A stretch of DNA of 64,000 bases from JACDBE01 sp963714055 (GCA_963714055.1 OY970227.1:992001-1056000), one strand, 5' to 3'. Shown: positions 31,946-42,087, counted from the first letter of the stretch. A program made the numbers and translations. Notes: generated by a model from the sequence alone, not told the origin.

Positions 31946-34078
31946 GTGACCGTTCGCCAGCTGGCCGGGCGGCCGACGCCGCTGGGGGCGACCCCCGACG
32001 CCGAAGGCGTCAACTTCGCCGTGCACTCCGATATCGCCGACAGAATCGCCGTCTGCCTGTTCGACGAGGCAGGCGCGGAGACGACCCACTGGCTGCAACA
32101 CCGCACCGGGTCAACCCACCACGGTTACCTGGTCGGGATCGGTCCCGGCGCCTGCTACGGGCTGCGGGTCGACGGCCCCTGGGACCCGGCGGCGGGGTTG
32201 CGATGCAACCCACACAAGCTGCTGATCGACCCATACGCCGGCTCCATCGCCGGAGAGCTGTCCTGGGACCCGGCGGTGTTCGGCTTCCGCCCCGACCACC
32301 CCGACGTGGTGGACCGCACCGACAGCGCCCCGTTCCTCCCCCGGTCAGTCGTCGTCGACCACGACTTCGACTGGGGAGACGACAGCCCGCCGCACACCCG
32401 CTGGGCGGACACCGTCATCTACGAGACCCATGTCAAGAGCCTCACCCGACTCCACCCGGCCGTGCCCGTCGATCTACGCGGCACGTACCTCGGCCTCGTC
32501 TCCGACCCTGTGCTGGATCACCTGAAGGGGCTCGGGGTCACCGCGGTCGAGCTGATGCCGGTCCACCACTTCGTCGACGACCAGGCGTTGGCGGCACGCG
32601 GCCTGCGCAACCTGTGGGGGTACCAGCCGATCGGTTGGTTCGCCCCGCACGCCGGCTACGCAACGGCCGGCGGCGCCGGCCCGGTCGCCGAGTTCAAGGA
32701 GATGGTGCGTCGCCTGCACGCCGCCGGGCTCGAGGTGATCCTCGACGTCGTGTACAACCACACCGCGGAGTCACACCAGCTCGGCCCGCACCTGTCGCTG
32801 CGCGGCATCGACAACCCGGCGTACTACCGCCTCGACGTCCACGACCAGCGCAGGTATCTCGACTACACCGGCACCGGGAACACGGTCAACGCCGACCACC
32901 CGGCCGTGCAGCGAGCCATCGTCGACAGCCTGCGCCACTGGGTCACCCGGTACCACGTCGACGGGTTCCGCCTCGACCTGGCGACGACGCTGGGTCGCCG
33001 CCACGAGCTGTTCGACCCGGCCGCCCCGCTGTTCCACCTCATCAACCAGGACCCGGTGCTGGCCGCGGTGAAGCTGATCGCCGAGCCGTGGGACGTCGGG
33101 CCCGGCGGTTACCAGCTCGGTGGGTTCCCGGCCGGTTGGGGAGAGTGGAACGACCGCTTCCGGGACACGGTGCGGGACTTCTGGCGGGGAGCGGAACGCA
33201 CCGTGCCCGACCTGGCCACCCGGCTCACCGCCAGCGCCGACATGTTCCTCGCCGGGGGACGCCGCCCGCCGGCGAGCTCGATCAACTACGTGACGAGCCA
33301 CGACGGATTCACCCTGGCCGACCTGGTCGCCTACGACCGAAAGCACAACGAGCGCAACGGCGAGGGGGGCACCGACGGCACCGACAACAACCGGTCGTGG
33401 AACACCGGCGTGGAGGGCCCCAGTGACGACCCCGACATCGTCGCCCTGAGGAATCGGCGACGTCGCAGCCTGCTGGCGACGCTGCTCGTATCGCAGGGGG
33501 TGCCGATGCTGCTCGGCGGCGACGAGTTGGGCCGCACCCAGTGTGGGAACAACAACCCGTACGCCCACGACGACGACACGTCGTGGTACGACTGGGAGAG
33601 CGCCGACCCCGTCTTCGTCGACTTCGCCGGCCGGCTGGTGGCGCTGCGCCGGGCCAACCCTGTCCTGCGGCGGCGCACGTGGCTGACCGGCATCCCCGCC
33701 GGCGGCCCCGACTCCCATGACGTCACCTGGCTCGACGACCGAGGCCTGCCGATGACCCTGGCGGAGTGGACCGCGGCCGACACCCGCGCCGTGGCCATGG
33801 TGCTCAACGGCGACGTGCTGCGACCGCTCGACCTCGATCCCGCCCCGCTCGGCGCCGCTTCGGCGATGGTGATCGCCAATGGCTCGGCCACACCGGTCGA
33901 CATGATCATCGCCCGCCCGCCGGGAGGAGGGCAATGGACCGTCGTGATCGACACCACCGGCGACGAATCGCCCGACCCTGCGGCCCGGCTGGAGGAGGGG
34001 GCCGTCGTCACCCTTGCGCCATTTGCCATGATGGTGCTGCTCAGACCGGGGGCGAGCCCGGTAGAGGGGAAATCGTGA
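31946..34078 (+). CDS. glgX: Glycogen debranching enzyme GlgX
   Basis: This 710-aa GH13 isoamylase-type enzyme removes alpha-1,6 branches from glycogen. It begins with the CBM48-like domain (PTPLGATPDAEGVNFAVHS). The catalytic barrel has VILDVVYNHTAE, the nucleophile in DGFRLDLA, the acid/base Glu in KLIAEPWDVGPGGYQLG and the third carboxylate in TSHDGFTLADLV. GDELGRTQCGNNNPY is typical of GlgX. GTG start. The stop overlaps the glgA start (GTGA), so the two are translationally coupled. Confidence 0.92.
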   Translation: MTVRQLAGRPTPLGATPDAEGVNFAVHSDIADRIAVCLFDEAGAETTHWLQHRTGSTHHGYLVGIGPGACYGLRVDGPWDPAAGLRCNPHKLLIDPYAGSIAGELSWDPAVFGFRPDHPDVVDRTDSAPFLPRSVVVDHDFDWGDDSPPHTRWADTVIYETHVKSLTRLHPAVPVDLRGTYLGLVSDPVLDHLKGLGVTAVELMPVHHFVDDQALAARGLRNLWGYQPIGWFAPHAGYATAGGAGPVAEFKEMVRRLHAAGLEVILDVVYNHTAESHQLGPHLSLRGIDNPAYYRLDVHDQRRYLDYTGTGNTVNADHPAVQRAIVDSLRHWVTRYHVDGFRLDLATTLGRRHELFDPAAPLFHLINQDPVLAAVKLIAEPWDVGPGGYQLGGFPAGWGEWNDRFRDTVRDFWRGAERTVPDLATRLTASADMFLAGGRRPPASSINYVTSHDGFTLADLVAYDRKHNERNGEGGTDGTDNNRSWNTGVEGPSDDPDIVALRNRRRRSLLATLLVSQGVPMLLGGDELGRTQCGNNNPYAHDDDTSWYDWESADPVFVDFAGRLVALRRANPVLRRRTWLTGIPAGGPDSHDVTWLDDRGLPMTLAEWTAADTRAVAMVLNGDVLRPLDLDPAPLGAASAMVIANGSATPVDMIIARPPGGGQWTVVIDTTGDESPDPAARLEEGAVVTLAPFAMMVLLRPGASPVEGKS

Positions 34079-35448
34079 AGGTCCTGTTCGCCACTGCGGA
34101 GCTGGCACCCCTGGTACGGGTCGGCGGGCTGTCATATGCAGCCGCCGGGCTGGTGCGCCAGCTGCACGCCGAAGGCAACGAGGTCACCGTGGTGCTCCCC
34201 GACTACGGCACCTACGACGCCGCCCTCGGCGAAGACGAGCCCCTCGACATGCCCGGCTGGGTGGGCATCACCACCATCCGCCGCGGGACGGTGGGCGACG
34301 GCGTCCCGCTGGTGGCGGTGCGGACCCCGGCGATCGAGCGCCCCCACCCCTACAACGACGGAGACGGCCGTGGCTGGCGCGACAACGACTTCCGGTTCAT
34401 GGCGTTCTCGGCGGCGGTGGCGGAGCTCGCCGCCAGGCTCGACCCGGACGTCCTCCACGTCAACGACTGGCACACCGGGGCCTCCCTTGGGATGGTGCAC
34501 CAACCGGTGCCCTCGGTGTTCACCATCCACAACCTGGCCTACCAGGGGATGGTCGATGGGGGCTGGGCCGGGATGCTCCACCACCGGCCCGAGGCCTACG
34601 AGTGGCACGGCACGGTGAACCCGATGTCGGGGGCGATCGCCCTGGCCGACCGGGTGGTGGCGGTGAGCCCCAACTACGTCCACGAGATCCGCCGGCCGGA
34701 GGGCGGGTTCGGCCTCGACGGGCCGCTCCGGGCGAGGGGTGACGCCCTGGTCGGCATCCTCAACGGCATCGACACCGGAGAGTGGAACCCGTCGACGGAT
34801 GCTCACCTCGCCGAGCCGTTCGACGCCGAGGACCTGGCCGGGAAAGCGGCGGCGCGGCGCGACCTGATCGCCGATTGCGGATGGGAGCCCAACCGCGACC
34901 CGGTCATCGGGATGGTCACCAGGCTCACCGCACAGAAGGGCGTCGACCTGGCCATCGACATGATCGACTATCTCGACCGGTTCCCGGCCCGCATGGTCAT
35001 CCTCGGCTCCGGCGACCGGGAGCTGGCCGAGCAGGCTCACTGGGCCACCGTCGGGCGAGCCGAGGTCGCCCGGTTCGTCGAGGGCTACGACGAGAGCCTG
35101 TCGCACCGGATCTTCGCGGGGTCCGACCTGCTGCTCATGCCGAGTCGGTTCGAGCCGTGCGGGCTGGCCCAGATGCAGGCGATGATCTACGGGACCATCC
35201 CGGTGGTCACCGATGTCGGCGGGTTGCGCGACACCGTGATCGACTCCGACCTGCACGAGTCGGCCGGGACCGGGTTCGTCGCAGGGGAGGTGACGCCGAT
35301 GGCGCTGCTCGACGCACTGCACCGGGCCACCCGGGCGTGGCGCTCCCCCACCCGGAGAAAGGCCATCCAGCAGCGCGGCATGCGCCACGACTGGTCGTGG
35401 CGGGAGCCTGCCCGCCGCCACATCGAGCTGTACGAGGAGATCCGCTAG
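34075..35448 (+). CDS. glgA: Glycogen synthase (GT5)
   Basis: This 457-aa GT5 glycosyltransferase elongates glycogen. It shows KVLFATAELAPLVRVGGL, HVNDWHTG, TIHNLAYQG, ILNGIDTGEWNP, MVTRLTAQKGVDL and the C-terminal donor-site motif PSRFEPCGLAQMQAM. The usual KxGGL at the N-terminus, whose Lys contacts the sugar nucleotide, is RVGGL here. GTG start overlapping the glgX stop, after GAGGGG. With glgC, which makes ADP-glucose, and glgB downstream on the other strand, the window encodes a complete bacterial glycogen cycle except for phosphorylase. Confidence 0.9.
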   Translation: MKVLFATAELAPLVRVGGLSYAAAGLVRQLHAEGNEVTVVLPDYGTYDAALGEDEPLDMPGWVGITTIRRGTVGDGVPLVAVRTPAIERPHPYNDGDGRGWRDNDFRFMAFSAAVAELAARLDPDVLHVNDWHTGASLGMVHQPVPSVFTIHNLAYQGMVDGGWAGMLHHRPEAYEWHGTVNPMSGAIALADRVVAVSPNYVHEIRRPEGGFGLDGPLRARGDALVGILNGIDTGEWNPSTDAHLAEPFDAEDLAGKAAARRDLIADCGWEPNRDPVIGMVTRLTAQKGVDLAIDMIDYLDRFPARMVILGSGDRELAEQAHWATVGRAEVARFVEGYDESLSHRIFAGSDLLLMPSRFEPCGLAQMQAMIYGTIPVVTDVGGLRDTVIDSDLHESAGTGFVAGEVTPMALLDALHRATRAWRSPTRRKAIQQRGMRHDWSWREPARRHIELYEEIR

Positions 35449-35495
35449 TTGTCCTTCGCACAGTCTGCCATCGGAGTCGCATCCGCGCCCCGTGG

Positions 35496-36746
35496 TCACG
35501 GTGAGCGGCCGCTGGTGATGTAGGTGTGGCCGTGGGGGCTGGTCCAGAGGTGGTCGCCGTTGGGTCGGCGCCGGTAGTTCCAGCCGCCTTCGTCTTTGGC
35601 GCGGTGGTGGAGTTCGCACAGTGGTGCCAGGTTCCATTCGAGGGTGGGTCCGCCGTCGATGTGGCGTCGGGTGTGGTCGAGGTCGGAGGATCGGGCGGGC
35701 ATCCGGCATCCGGGGAACACGCAGGTGCGGTTCCGGGCCCTGACTTGGCGGGCCTGGGAGGTGGTGGGACGGCGCCGTACCGCCACCGCCAGGGGGTCGC
35801 CGTTGTCGTCGATGACGGTGGCCTGCCACTGCCCGTCGGTTTGCCGGTCGGTGACTTGGCGGGCGATGTCGGCTATCACCGGTCCCCACCCACCCAGCTC
35901 ACCGGGGTGTGTCGGCCAACCCGAGGAGGGTGCGCAGGTCGACGGTGAGGTCGACCATTCCCCGACCCAGCGGTTTGCTGTGCCCGGTGAGCAGGTCGAC
36001 GGCGACGTCGGCGCGACGCTGATCCATGGTGCGCCCGTCACCGGGGAGTCTCCGGGCGAGGTGGTCGATGCGTTCCCGGGCCGCCGCCGCCACATCCGGT
36101 GGCAGGTCCATCAGCAACAGGTTGGCGGAACCCGCCGGGTTGGCTTCCACCACGACCCTCCGGTCCTCGACGGCGTGTTCGAGGCGCCGCTTGGCGTCCT
36201 CGGGGTCGGCCACCAGGCACAGCTTGCGCAGCAGTGCCCGCAGCTGACCGGTGGTGAGATCACCGGCACGGTCGGCGACGTCGCCAATGACCCGGCGCCC
36301 CGACTCCACGGACAGGTGGGCGGTGCCATCCGCCAGCACCCGGGCGCGACGCACATCGACCCGACCCGAACCCAACAGCTCACCGACCTGAGGAAGCCGC
36401 TCGGTCACGTCACGAGCGAAAGCGACCTCATGTTGAGCAGCGGTCCGGGTCAACCGCAACGCCGCGCCCACCTCCAGGGCGGCGAACTCCCCGGTGAGAT
36501 CATCGTCGCCGCAGCGCCGGGTCACCTCGGCGATGTCGGCTGCTCGTTCCGCCTGGTGTGTGAAACCAGCCGATCCCGGGCCACCATCAATCGCACCGCG
36601 TCATGATCTGTGAGCTTGGACCGATCGATCGAGGCCAACAGGGTGGCGAGCCGCGGCCCCGGCGCCATCGCCTCCAGATCACGCGGCAGCGTCGCCGTCG
36701 TCGAGCGCAGAGTGTCGTTGTCGATCACCATGAGCCCATCATGCAC
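35496..36746 (-). CDS. DUF222/HNH endonuclease (13E12-type), two frameshifts as read
   Basis: Read in three pieces, this is one DUF222-HNH protein. The N-terminus (MVIDNDTLRSTTATLPRDLE) runs to LVSH, the middle (ADIAEVTRRCGDDD ... LLGLADTP) follows, and the C-terminus (GELGGWGPVIAD ... ) holds the HNH site CVFPGC ... SDLDHTRRHIDGGPT ... LCELHHRAKD. A missing base at about 36555 and an extra base in a four-base run at 35904-35907 explain both breaks, and the total length is then again a multiple of three. 13E12-type genes are repetitive and possibly mobile in actinobacteria. It separates glgXA from glgCB. Start GTG 36746 or ATG 36731. Confidence 0.8.
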
Positions 36747-36880
36747 CGTAGGTGTGACAGATTCGGGTGGCGACGCCGGAGGAAGCGAATCTCGTCTCCA
36801 GGCGACAGCGCCCCTGGGCCGGGACGCCGGTCGATGCGGCGACGTATTGTTCCGGAAGGCGACTAGGAGGGAGGCCCCCC

Positions 36881-37741
36881 ATGTGCATGTCAGCGATCAC
36901 CGACTCCTGCAACCGCCTGGCGACAGACCGACCCGCCCCAGAAGTAGGGCTGAGCCGCCGCAGGTTCTTCAAGATGTCAGCGACCGCGGCGGCCGGAGCC
37001 GCCGTGGTCGCCGCAGGAGGCGCCGTCCCTGCGATCGCCACCCAAGCTCCCGGCGGCAGGGTGGCCGATCTCACCCATCGACTCTTCGTCGACTTCCCCG
37101 GGTTCCTCGGCGGTGGCCCCTCGATCTCCGTCGAGACCATCTTCGACTTCGACACGGCAGGCTTCCTCGCCAAGGAGTGGACCTTCTACGAGCACATCGG
37201 CACCCACATCGACCCTCCTGGGCACTTCCTGGAGGGAATGGCGTCGGTGGACCAGTTGGACGTCGCCGCGCTGGTGGCGCCGATCGTGGTGTTGGACCTC
37301 ACCGCCAAGGCAACCGCCGACCCCAACGCCACCGTCGAGTTGAGCGACGTCAAGGACTGGGAGCGCCACAACGGCCGAATCCCCGGAGGCGCCCTGGTGT
37401 GCATGCGCTCGGGGTGGGACGCCAAGGTGCACGACGGTGACGCCTTCCGCGGTGGGACCGGGTTCCCCGACCTCGCCTTTCCCGGGTTCGGGGAGGAGGC
37501 CGCCGACTTCCTTGCCACCCGCCGCCATGCCGTCGGTCTCGGCGTCGACACGCTGAGCATCGACCCGGGCGACTCGGCCACCTTCCCGGTCCACTTCGGG
37601 TTCCTCGCCACCGGCGGGTACGGGATCGAGTGCATGGCCAACCTGGCGTCGATCCCCGAACGCGGAGCAACAGCGTTCGTCGGCGCCGTGCCCTTCGAGG
37701 GCGCCGCCGGAGGGCCCTGCCGGGTGATCGCCACCTGGTGA
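36881..37741 (+). CDS. Tat-exported cyclase-family (kynurenine formamidase-like) hydrolase
   Basis: This 286-aa protein begins with a twin-arginine signal (LSRRRFFKMSATAAAGAAVV ... AIA), so it should be exported folded. The mature part is a cyclase/kynurenine-formamidase-type metal hydrolase with the HIGTHIDPPGHF motif that supplies metal ligands, and LGVDTLSIDPG further on. Family members hydrolyse amide or lactone bonds; the substrate is unknown and a kynurenine role is unlikely outside the cell. The ATG at 36881 follows AGGAGGGAGG, and a TATTGT hexamer lies at 36845-36850. Confidence 0.85.
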   Translation: MCMSAITDSCNRLATDRPAPEVGLSRRRFFKMSATAAAGAAVVAAGGAVPAIATQAPGGRVADLTHRLFVDFPGFLGGGPSISVETIFDFDTAGFLAKEWTFYEHIGTHIDPPGHFLEGMASVDQLDVAALVAPIVVLDLTAKATADPNATVELSDVKDWERHNGRIPGGALVCMRSGWDAKVHDGDAFRGGTGFPDLAFPGFGEEAADFLATRRHAVGLGVDTLSIDPGDSATFPVHFGFLATGGYGIECMANLASIPERGATAFVGAVPFEGAAGGPCRVIATW

Positions 37742-37755
37742 CTCCCGCGGGTACG

Positions 37756-37761
37756 TAGCCT
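37756..37761 (+). promoter_or_regulatory. -10 hexamer TAGCCT, apparent leaderless promoter of the Vgb-like gene
   Basis: TAGCCT is 6 nt before the ATG at 37768, the same hexamer and spacing as before menD and the SDR gene. Confidence 0.5.
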
Positions 37762-37767
37762 TCGACG

Positions 37768-38876
37768 ATGGGAACCCGACCGGCTCGTCGGCGTGCGCTG
37801 CTCCTCTTGGCGGCGGTAGCGCTGGGAGCATGTGACGGGGAACCAACGCCGACGACCGAGGTGGCCGCGGCGAGCTCGACCGTTCCGGTGACGACTGCGC
37901 CGGAGCCGACGACCACGACGTTCGTGCCCACGACCACCGAGGCGCCTCCCCCGACGACGACCTCGACGGCGGCGCCGACGGCGTGGACGATCGAGTCGTA
38001 CCCGGTACCCCCGGGCACCCACCCGCACGACGTGGCCCCTGCCGCCGACGGCGGGGTGTGGTACACGGCGCAGAACGTCGGGGCGCTGGGCCACCTCGAC
38101 CCTGCCACCGGCGAGACCCGGCACATCCCCCTCGGCGCCGGTTCGGCGCCCCACGGCGTGATCGTCGGACGACGCCGGGACGCCATGGATCACCGACGGC
38201 GGACTCAATGCCATCGTCTCGGTCGAGGCCGCCCGACGACGAGGTCACGGTGTACCCGCTGCCACCCGAGCGGAGCGACGCCAACCTCAACACGGCGGTG
38301 TTCGACGGCGACGGCATCCTCTGGTTCACCGGGCAGAACGGGATCTACGGCCGCCTCGACCCGGTCACCGGTGACATGGAGGTGTTCGACGCACCGCGGG
38401 GCACCGGCCCGTACGGGATCACCGCCACTCCGACGGGCGAGGTCTACTACGCCTCACTCGCCGGCAGCTACGTGGGGCGCATCCTGCCCGACGGCTCCGC
38501 CGAGGAGCTCGAACCGCCGACGCCCGGTCAGGGCGCCCGCCGGGTGTGGTCGGACTCCGACGGCTCGGTGTGGGTGAGCGAGTGGAACAGCGGGCAGGTG
38601 AGCAGGTACCAGCCCGCCACCGACACGTGGACGACGTGGGACCTACCGGGCGACGCCGCCGCCTACGCCGTGTACGTCGACGACGGGGACGCCGTGTGGC
38701 TGAGCGACTTCAACGCCAACGCCATCGTCCGCTTCGACCCGGTGACCGAGACGTTCACCGAGATCCCCCTCCCCCACGACCCGGGCGACGTCCGCCAGAT
38801 CCTCGGCCGGCCCGGCGAGGTGTGGGGAGCCGAGTCGTCCGCCGACCAGCTCATCGTGGTGCGGCCTTCCGGGTGA
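37768..38876 (+). CDS. Vgb/streptogramin-lyase-like beta-propeller lipoprotein, two frameshifts as read
   Basis: The N-terminus is a lipoprotein signal (LLLLAAVALGAC, Cys22) followed by a Thr/Pro-rich linker. The rest is a seven-bladed propeller of the Vgb type with repeats such as VWYTAQNVGALGHLDPATG, LWFTGQNGIYGRLDPVTG and VWLSDFNANAIVRFDPVT. Two extra bases at about 38170 and 38234 break the frame around GTPWITDGGLNAIVSVEAA, and skipping both restores an uninterrupted protein. The family includes virginiamycin B lyase, but most members are not resistance enzymes, so a binding or hydrolase role at the cell surface is as likely. It is convergent with glgC. Confidence 0.78.
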
Positions 38877-38885
38877 CGCCCGCCA

Positions 38886-40133
38886 TTATTCGGGCTCGGT
38901 GATCTGCTGGCCCTTGGCGACGGCGACGATGCCCGAGTCGGAAATGGTGAACCGGGCGGCGTCGCGTTCGGGGTCGACCCCGATCCGGGCGCCGGCGGGG
39001 ACGAGCACGTTCTTGTCGATGATGGCGTTGCGCACCACCGCGCCGGGCCCGATCCTCACACCGGTGAACACCACGCAACGTTCCAAGGTGGCGCCGTCCT
39101 CGACCCGCACGTCGGGTGAGAGCACCGAGCCGGTCACCGTCGCCCCGGAGAGGATGCAGCCGTTGGAGACGATCGTATTGGCGATGGTGCCCGCCCCGTG
39201 GCCGCTGGTGCCGACCATCTTCGCCGGGGGCAGCGAGCGCATGTCGGTGTAGATCGGCCACTCGGCGTTGTACAGGCTGAACACGGGCTCGATGTCGACC
39301 AGGTCCATGTTGGCGGCGAAGTACGAGTCGAGCGTCCCCACGTCCCGCCAGTACCCGGCGCTGCGCTCGGTCTGGCCGGGAACGTCGTTCTCGGTGAAGT
39401 CGTAGACGTGCGCCACCCCGTCGTCCACCAACTTGCGGATGATGTCCCCGCCCATGTCGTGGCGGGAGCTGTCGTCTTCGGCGTCGTCCCTGACCATGTC
39501 GACCAGGATGTCGGCGTCGAAGACGTAGTTGCCCATCGACACGTAGGCGAGTGTCGGGTCGTCGGGGAGCGGCCCCGGGTCGGCCGGCTTCTCCCGGAAC
39601 GCTTCGATCCGGCTGCTGTCGCCCCGCTCGATCACCCCGAACTGGTGGGCCTCCTCGATGGGCACCCGGTGCGCCGCCACGGTCACCCCGGCGCCGCTCT
39701 CGATGTGGCGCTCGAGCATCTGGCTGGGGTCCATGCGGTAGATGTGGTCGGCGCCGAACACGAAGATGTACTCCGGTCGCTCGTCGGCGACGATGTTGAG
39801 GTTCTGGAAGACGGCGTCCGCCGAACCGAGGAACCACCGCTTCCCGGCCCGCATCTGCGCCGGGGCGGCCGTCACGTAGTTCCCCAGCAGCGTCGACAGG
39901 CGCCAGGTCCGCGAAAGATGGATGTCGAGGCTGTGGCTCTTGTACTGGGTGAGCACGACGATGTGGCGGAACCCGCCGTTGGCGAGGTTGGAGAGGGCGA
40001 AGTCGATCAGCCGGTAGTGGCCGCCGAAGGGGACTGCCGGCTTGGCCCGGTCGGCGGTCAACGGAAGCAGCCGCTTGCCCTCGCCGCCGGCGAGCACCAT
40101 CGCCAGCACGCTGCGGTTGCCCCGTGGCCTCAC
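38886..40133 (-). CDS. glgC: Glucose-1-phosphate adenylyltransferase GlgC
   Basis: This 415-aa enzyme makes ADP-glucose for glycogen synthesis. The nucleotidyltransferase domain shows VLAGGEGKRLLPLTADRAKP, FGGHYRLIDFALSNL, YIFVFGADHIYRMD, FREKP and GNYVFD. The C-terminal left-handed beta-helix (TIVSNGCILSGATVTGSVLS) completes the enzyme. The GTG start overlaps the glgB stop (GTGA), so glgB-glgC form an operon. Allosteric control by glycolytic intermediates is typical but cannot be read here. Confidence 0.94.
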   Translation of the reverse strand: MRPRGNRSVLAMVLAGGEGKRLLPLTADRAKPAVPFGGHYRLIDFALSNLANGGFRHIVVLTQYKSHSLDIHLSRTWRLSTLLGNYVTAAPAQMRAGKRWFLGSADAVFQNLNIVADERPEYIFVFGADHIYRMDPSQMLERHIESGAGVTVAAHRVPIEEAHQFGVIERGDSSRIEAFREKPADPGPLPDDPTLAYVSMGNYVFDADILVDMVRDDAEDDSSRHDMGGDIIRKLVDDGVAHVYDFTENDVPGQTERSAGYWRDVGTLDSYFAANMDLVDIEPVFSLYNAEWPIYTDMRSLPPAKMVGTSGHGAGTIANTIVSNGCILSGATVTGSVLSPDVRVEDGATLERCVVFTGVRIGPGAVVRNAIIDKNVLVPAGARIGVDPERDAARFTISDSGIVAVAKGQQITEPE

Positions 40134-42046
40134 TCCGCCGATCCCTCCTCCGAGACACCTTCCTCGACGTCGGGCGACCCTGTCTCCGGCTCCTTGGGCG
40201 CAACCGCCGGCGTCCTGGATCCGGGCGCCAGCAGCAGGGTCGCCAGCGGCGGGACGTCGACCGCCACCGACCACTCGTAGCCGTGGGCGGCGATCTCCTC
40301 GGCTTCCACGCCGCCGAGGTTACCGAACCCGCTCCCGCCGTACTCGACGGCGTCGCCGTTGAGGACCTCCTCCCAATAGCCGCCTTCGGGAACGCCGAGG
40401 CGATACCCGGTCCACACCTCAGGGGTGAAGTTGCTCACCACCAGCACCGGTCGGGCACCGTCGGCGAGACGGAGAAAGGCCAGCGTCGAGGCGGAGGCGT
40501 CGTCGGCGGCGAGCCACCGGAACCACTCGGGCCGGATGTCGCTGCGGTGGAGCGCCGGCTCTTCCCGGTAGACCCGGTTGAGATCCGCCACCCAGCGGGC
40601 CACCCCGGCGTGCTCGGGTAGGTCGAGCAGGTCCCAGGGCAGCGAGGCGTCGTGGTTCCACTCGCCGGGCATGGCCAGGTCGCCACCCATGAAGAGCAGC
40701 TTCTTGCCCGGGGTCGTCCACTGGTGGCCCAACAGCAGCCGCAGCCCGGCGTACCGGCGCCAGCTGTCTCCGGGCTGCTTGCCGAGCAACGAACCCTTGC
40801 CGTGCACCACCTCGTCGTGCGACAGGGGCAGCACGAAGCTCTCCGTGCCCATGTACATCGCCCGGAAGGTGAGCTCGCTGTGGTGCCACTTGCGATACAC
40901 CGGCTCCCGGGCGACGTAACGCAAGGTGTCGTTCATCCACCCCATGTCCCACTTGAAGCCGAACCCGAGCCCGCCCACCGAGACCGGCCCGGTGACCAGC
41001 GGCCACGAGGTGGACTCCTCGGCGAACATCTGGATGCCGGGGTGCCGGGCGTACAGGCTGTCGTTGAGCTGGCGGAGGAACCCGACCGCCTCGAGGTACT
41101 CGCGGCCGCCGTACCGGTTGGCGATCCAGGCGTCGCCGCGCGAGTAGTCGCGGTACAGCATCGAGGCCACCGCGTCGACCCTGATGCCGTCGGCGTGGAA
41201 CACCTCGATCCAGAAGTGGGCGCTCGACAGCAGGAACGACCGGACCTCGGGACGTCCGTAGTCGAAGACCGCCGACCCCCAATCGGCGTGGTAGCCGATC
41301 CGCCGGTCGGACGGCTCGTAGAGGTGGGTGCCGTCGAAGTGCATCAGGCCCGACTCGTCCATCGGGAAGTGCGAAGGCACCCAGTCGAGGATCACCCCGA
41401 TCCCGTTGCGGTGCAGCTGGTCGATGAGGTGCATCAGGTCCTGGGGGACGCCGTAGCGCGAGGTGGCGGCGAAGTAGCCGGTGGTCTGGTAGCCCCACGA
41501 GCCGAAGAACGGGTGCTCCATCACCGGGAGCAGCTCGACGTGGGTGTAGCCCTGCTGGAGCACCCATTCGATCAGCGGCTCGGTGACGATCCGGTAGCGG
41601 GTGGGGCCTCGCCACGACCCGAGGTGGACCTCGTAGATGGAGATCGGCGACTCATGGTTCTGCCGCTCACCCCTTCCCGCCATCCAGTCGCCGTCGCCCC
41701 ACTCGTAGCCGAGGTCCCAGGCGACCGAGGCCGCCCCTCGGCCCTCCTCCGTGTAGAACCCGACCGGGTCGGTCTTGTCCACCGACCGGCCGGTGCGCCC
41801 GATGCGGTACTTGTAGGAGACTCCCTGGCCTATGCCTTCGACCCTGGCCTCCCAGACACCGCCCCCGGCCGGTTGCATCCGGTCGGCGTCGCTCCACGAG
41901 TTCCAGTCCCCGATGACGGCGGCGTAATCGGCGTGCGGCGCCCACACCCGGAACGTGGCGCCGTCCTGGTCCAGGTGGCAGCCGAGCACCTCGTAGAGCC
42001 GCTCGTGGGTCCCCTCCTCGAGCAGCCAGGCGTCCTTTTGGTGCAT
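40130..42046 (-). CDS. glgB: 1,4-alpha-glucan branching enzyme GlgB
   Basis: This 638-aa GH13 enzyme introduces alpha-1,6 branches. It has an N-terminal CBM48 domain (FRVWAPHADYAAVIGDWNSW), VILDWVPSHFP, the nucleophile Asp in DGIRVDAVASMLY, the acid/base Glu in FAEESTSWP, and LSHDEVVHGKGSL. The region before it lacks the extra N1 module of longer GlgB forms. The start is the ATG at 42046, 7 nt after a TACTGT hexamer that sits at the foot of the terminator hairpin of the upstream transport operon. The stop overlaps glgC. Confidence 0.93.
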   Translation of the reverse strand: MHQKDAWLLEEGTHERLYEVLGCHLDQDGATFRVWAPHADYAAVIGDWNSWSDADRMQPAGGGVWEARVEGIGQGVSYKYRIGRTGRSVDKTDPVGFYTEEGRGAASVAWDLGYEWGDGDWMAGRGERQNHESPISIYEVHLGSWRGPTRYRIVTEPLIEWVLQQGYTHVELLPVMEHPFFGSWGYQTTGYFAATSRYGVPQDLMHLIDQLHRNGIGVILDWVPSHFPMDESGLMHFDGTHLYEPSDRRIGYHADWGSAVFDYGRPEVRSFLLSSAHFWIEVFHADGIRVDAVASMLYRDYSRGDAWIANRYGGREYLEAVGFLRQLNDSLYARHPGIQMFAEESTSWPLVTGPVSVGGLGFGFKWDMGWMNDTLRYVAREPVYRKWHHSELTFRAMYMGTESFVLPLSHDEVVHGKGSLLGKQPGDSWRRYAGLRLLLGHQWTTPGKKLLFMGGDLAMPGEWNHDASLPWDLLDLPEHAGVARWVADLNRVYREEPALHRSDIRPEWFRWLAADDASASTLAFLRLADGARPVLVVSNFTPEVWTGYRLGVPEGGYWEEVLNGDAVEYGGSGFGNLGGVEAEEIAAHGYEWSVAVDVPPLATLLLAPGSRTPAVAPKEPETGSPDVEEGVSEEGSAE

Positions 42047-42053
42047 GCGTCAC

Positions 42054-42059
42054 ACAGTA
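42054..42059 (-). promoter_or_regulatory. -10 hexamer TACTGT, apparent leaderless promoter of glgB
   Basis: On the minus strand TACTGT is 7 nt before the glgB ATG. Its first base is the last base of the hairpin at 42059-42087. Confidence 0.5.
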
Positions 42060-42087
42060 GAGGGGCGCACCAGAGGTGCGCCCCTCT
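42059..42087 (-). terminator. Strong hairpin terminator between livK and glgB
   Basis: A perfect 13-bp stem (42059-42071 with 42075-42087, AGAGGGGCGCACC) and a 3-nt loop lie 20 bp after the livK stop. It has no T-tract, but its strength and position between two units on the same strand fit intrinsic termination. Confidence 0.75.

Noticed and set aside
35496..36746. An intron- or intein-encoded homing endonuclease interrupting the glycogen cluster
   Set aside because: The flanking genes are complete and the DUF222-HNH layout is that of free-standing 13E12-type genes. No intron or intein boundary is visible.
37768..38876. Antibiotic resistance by a virginiamycin B lyase
   Set aside because: Only the propeller fold is supported. 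The protein is a lipoprotein and the broad family is mostly not involved in streptogramin resistance.
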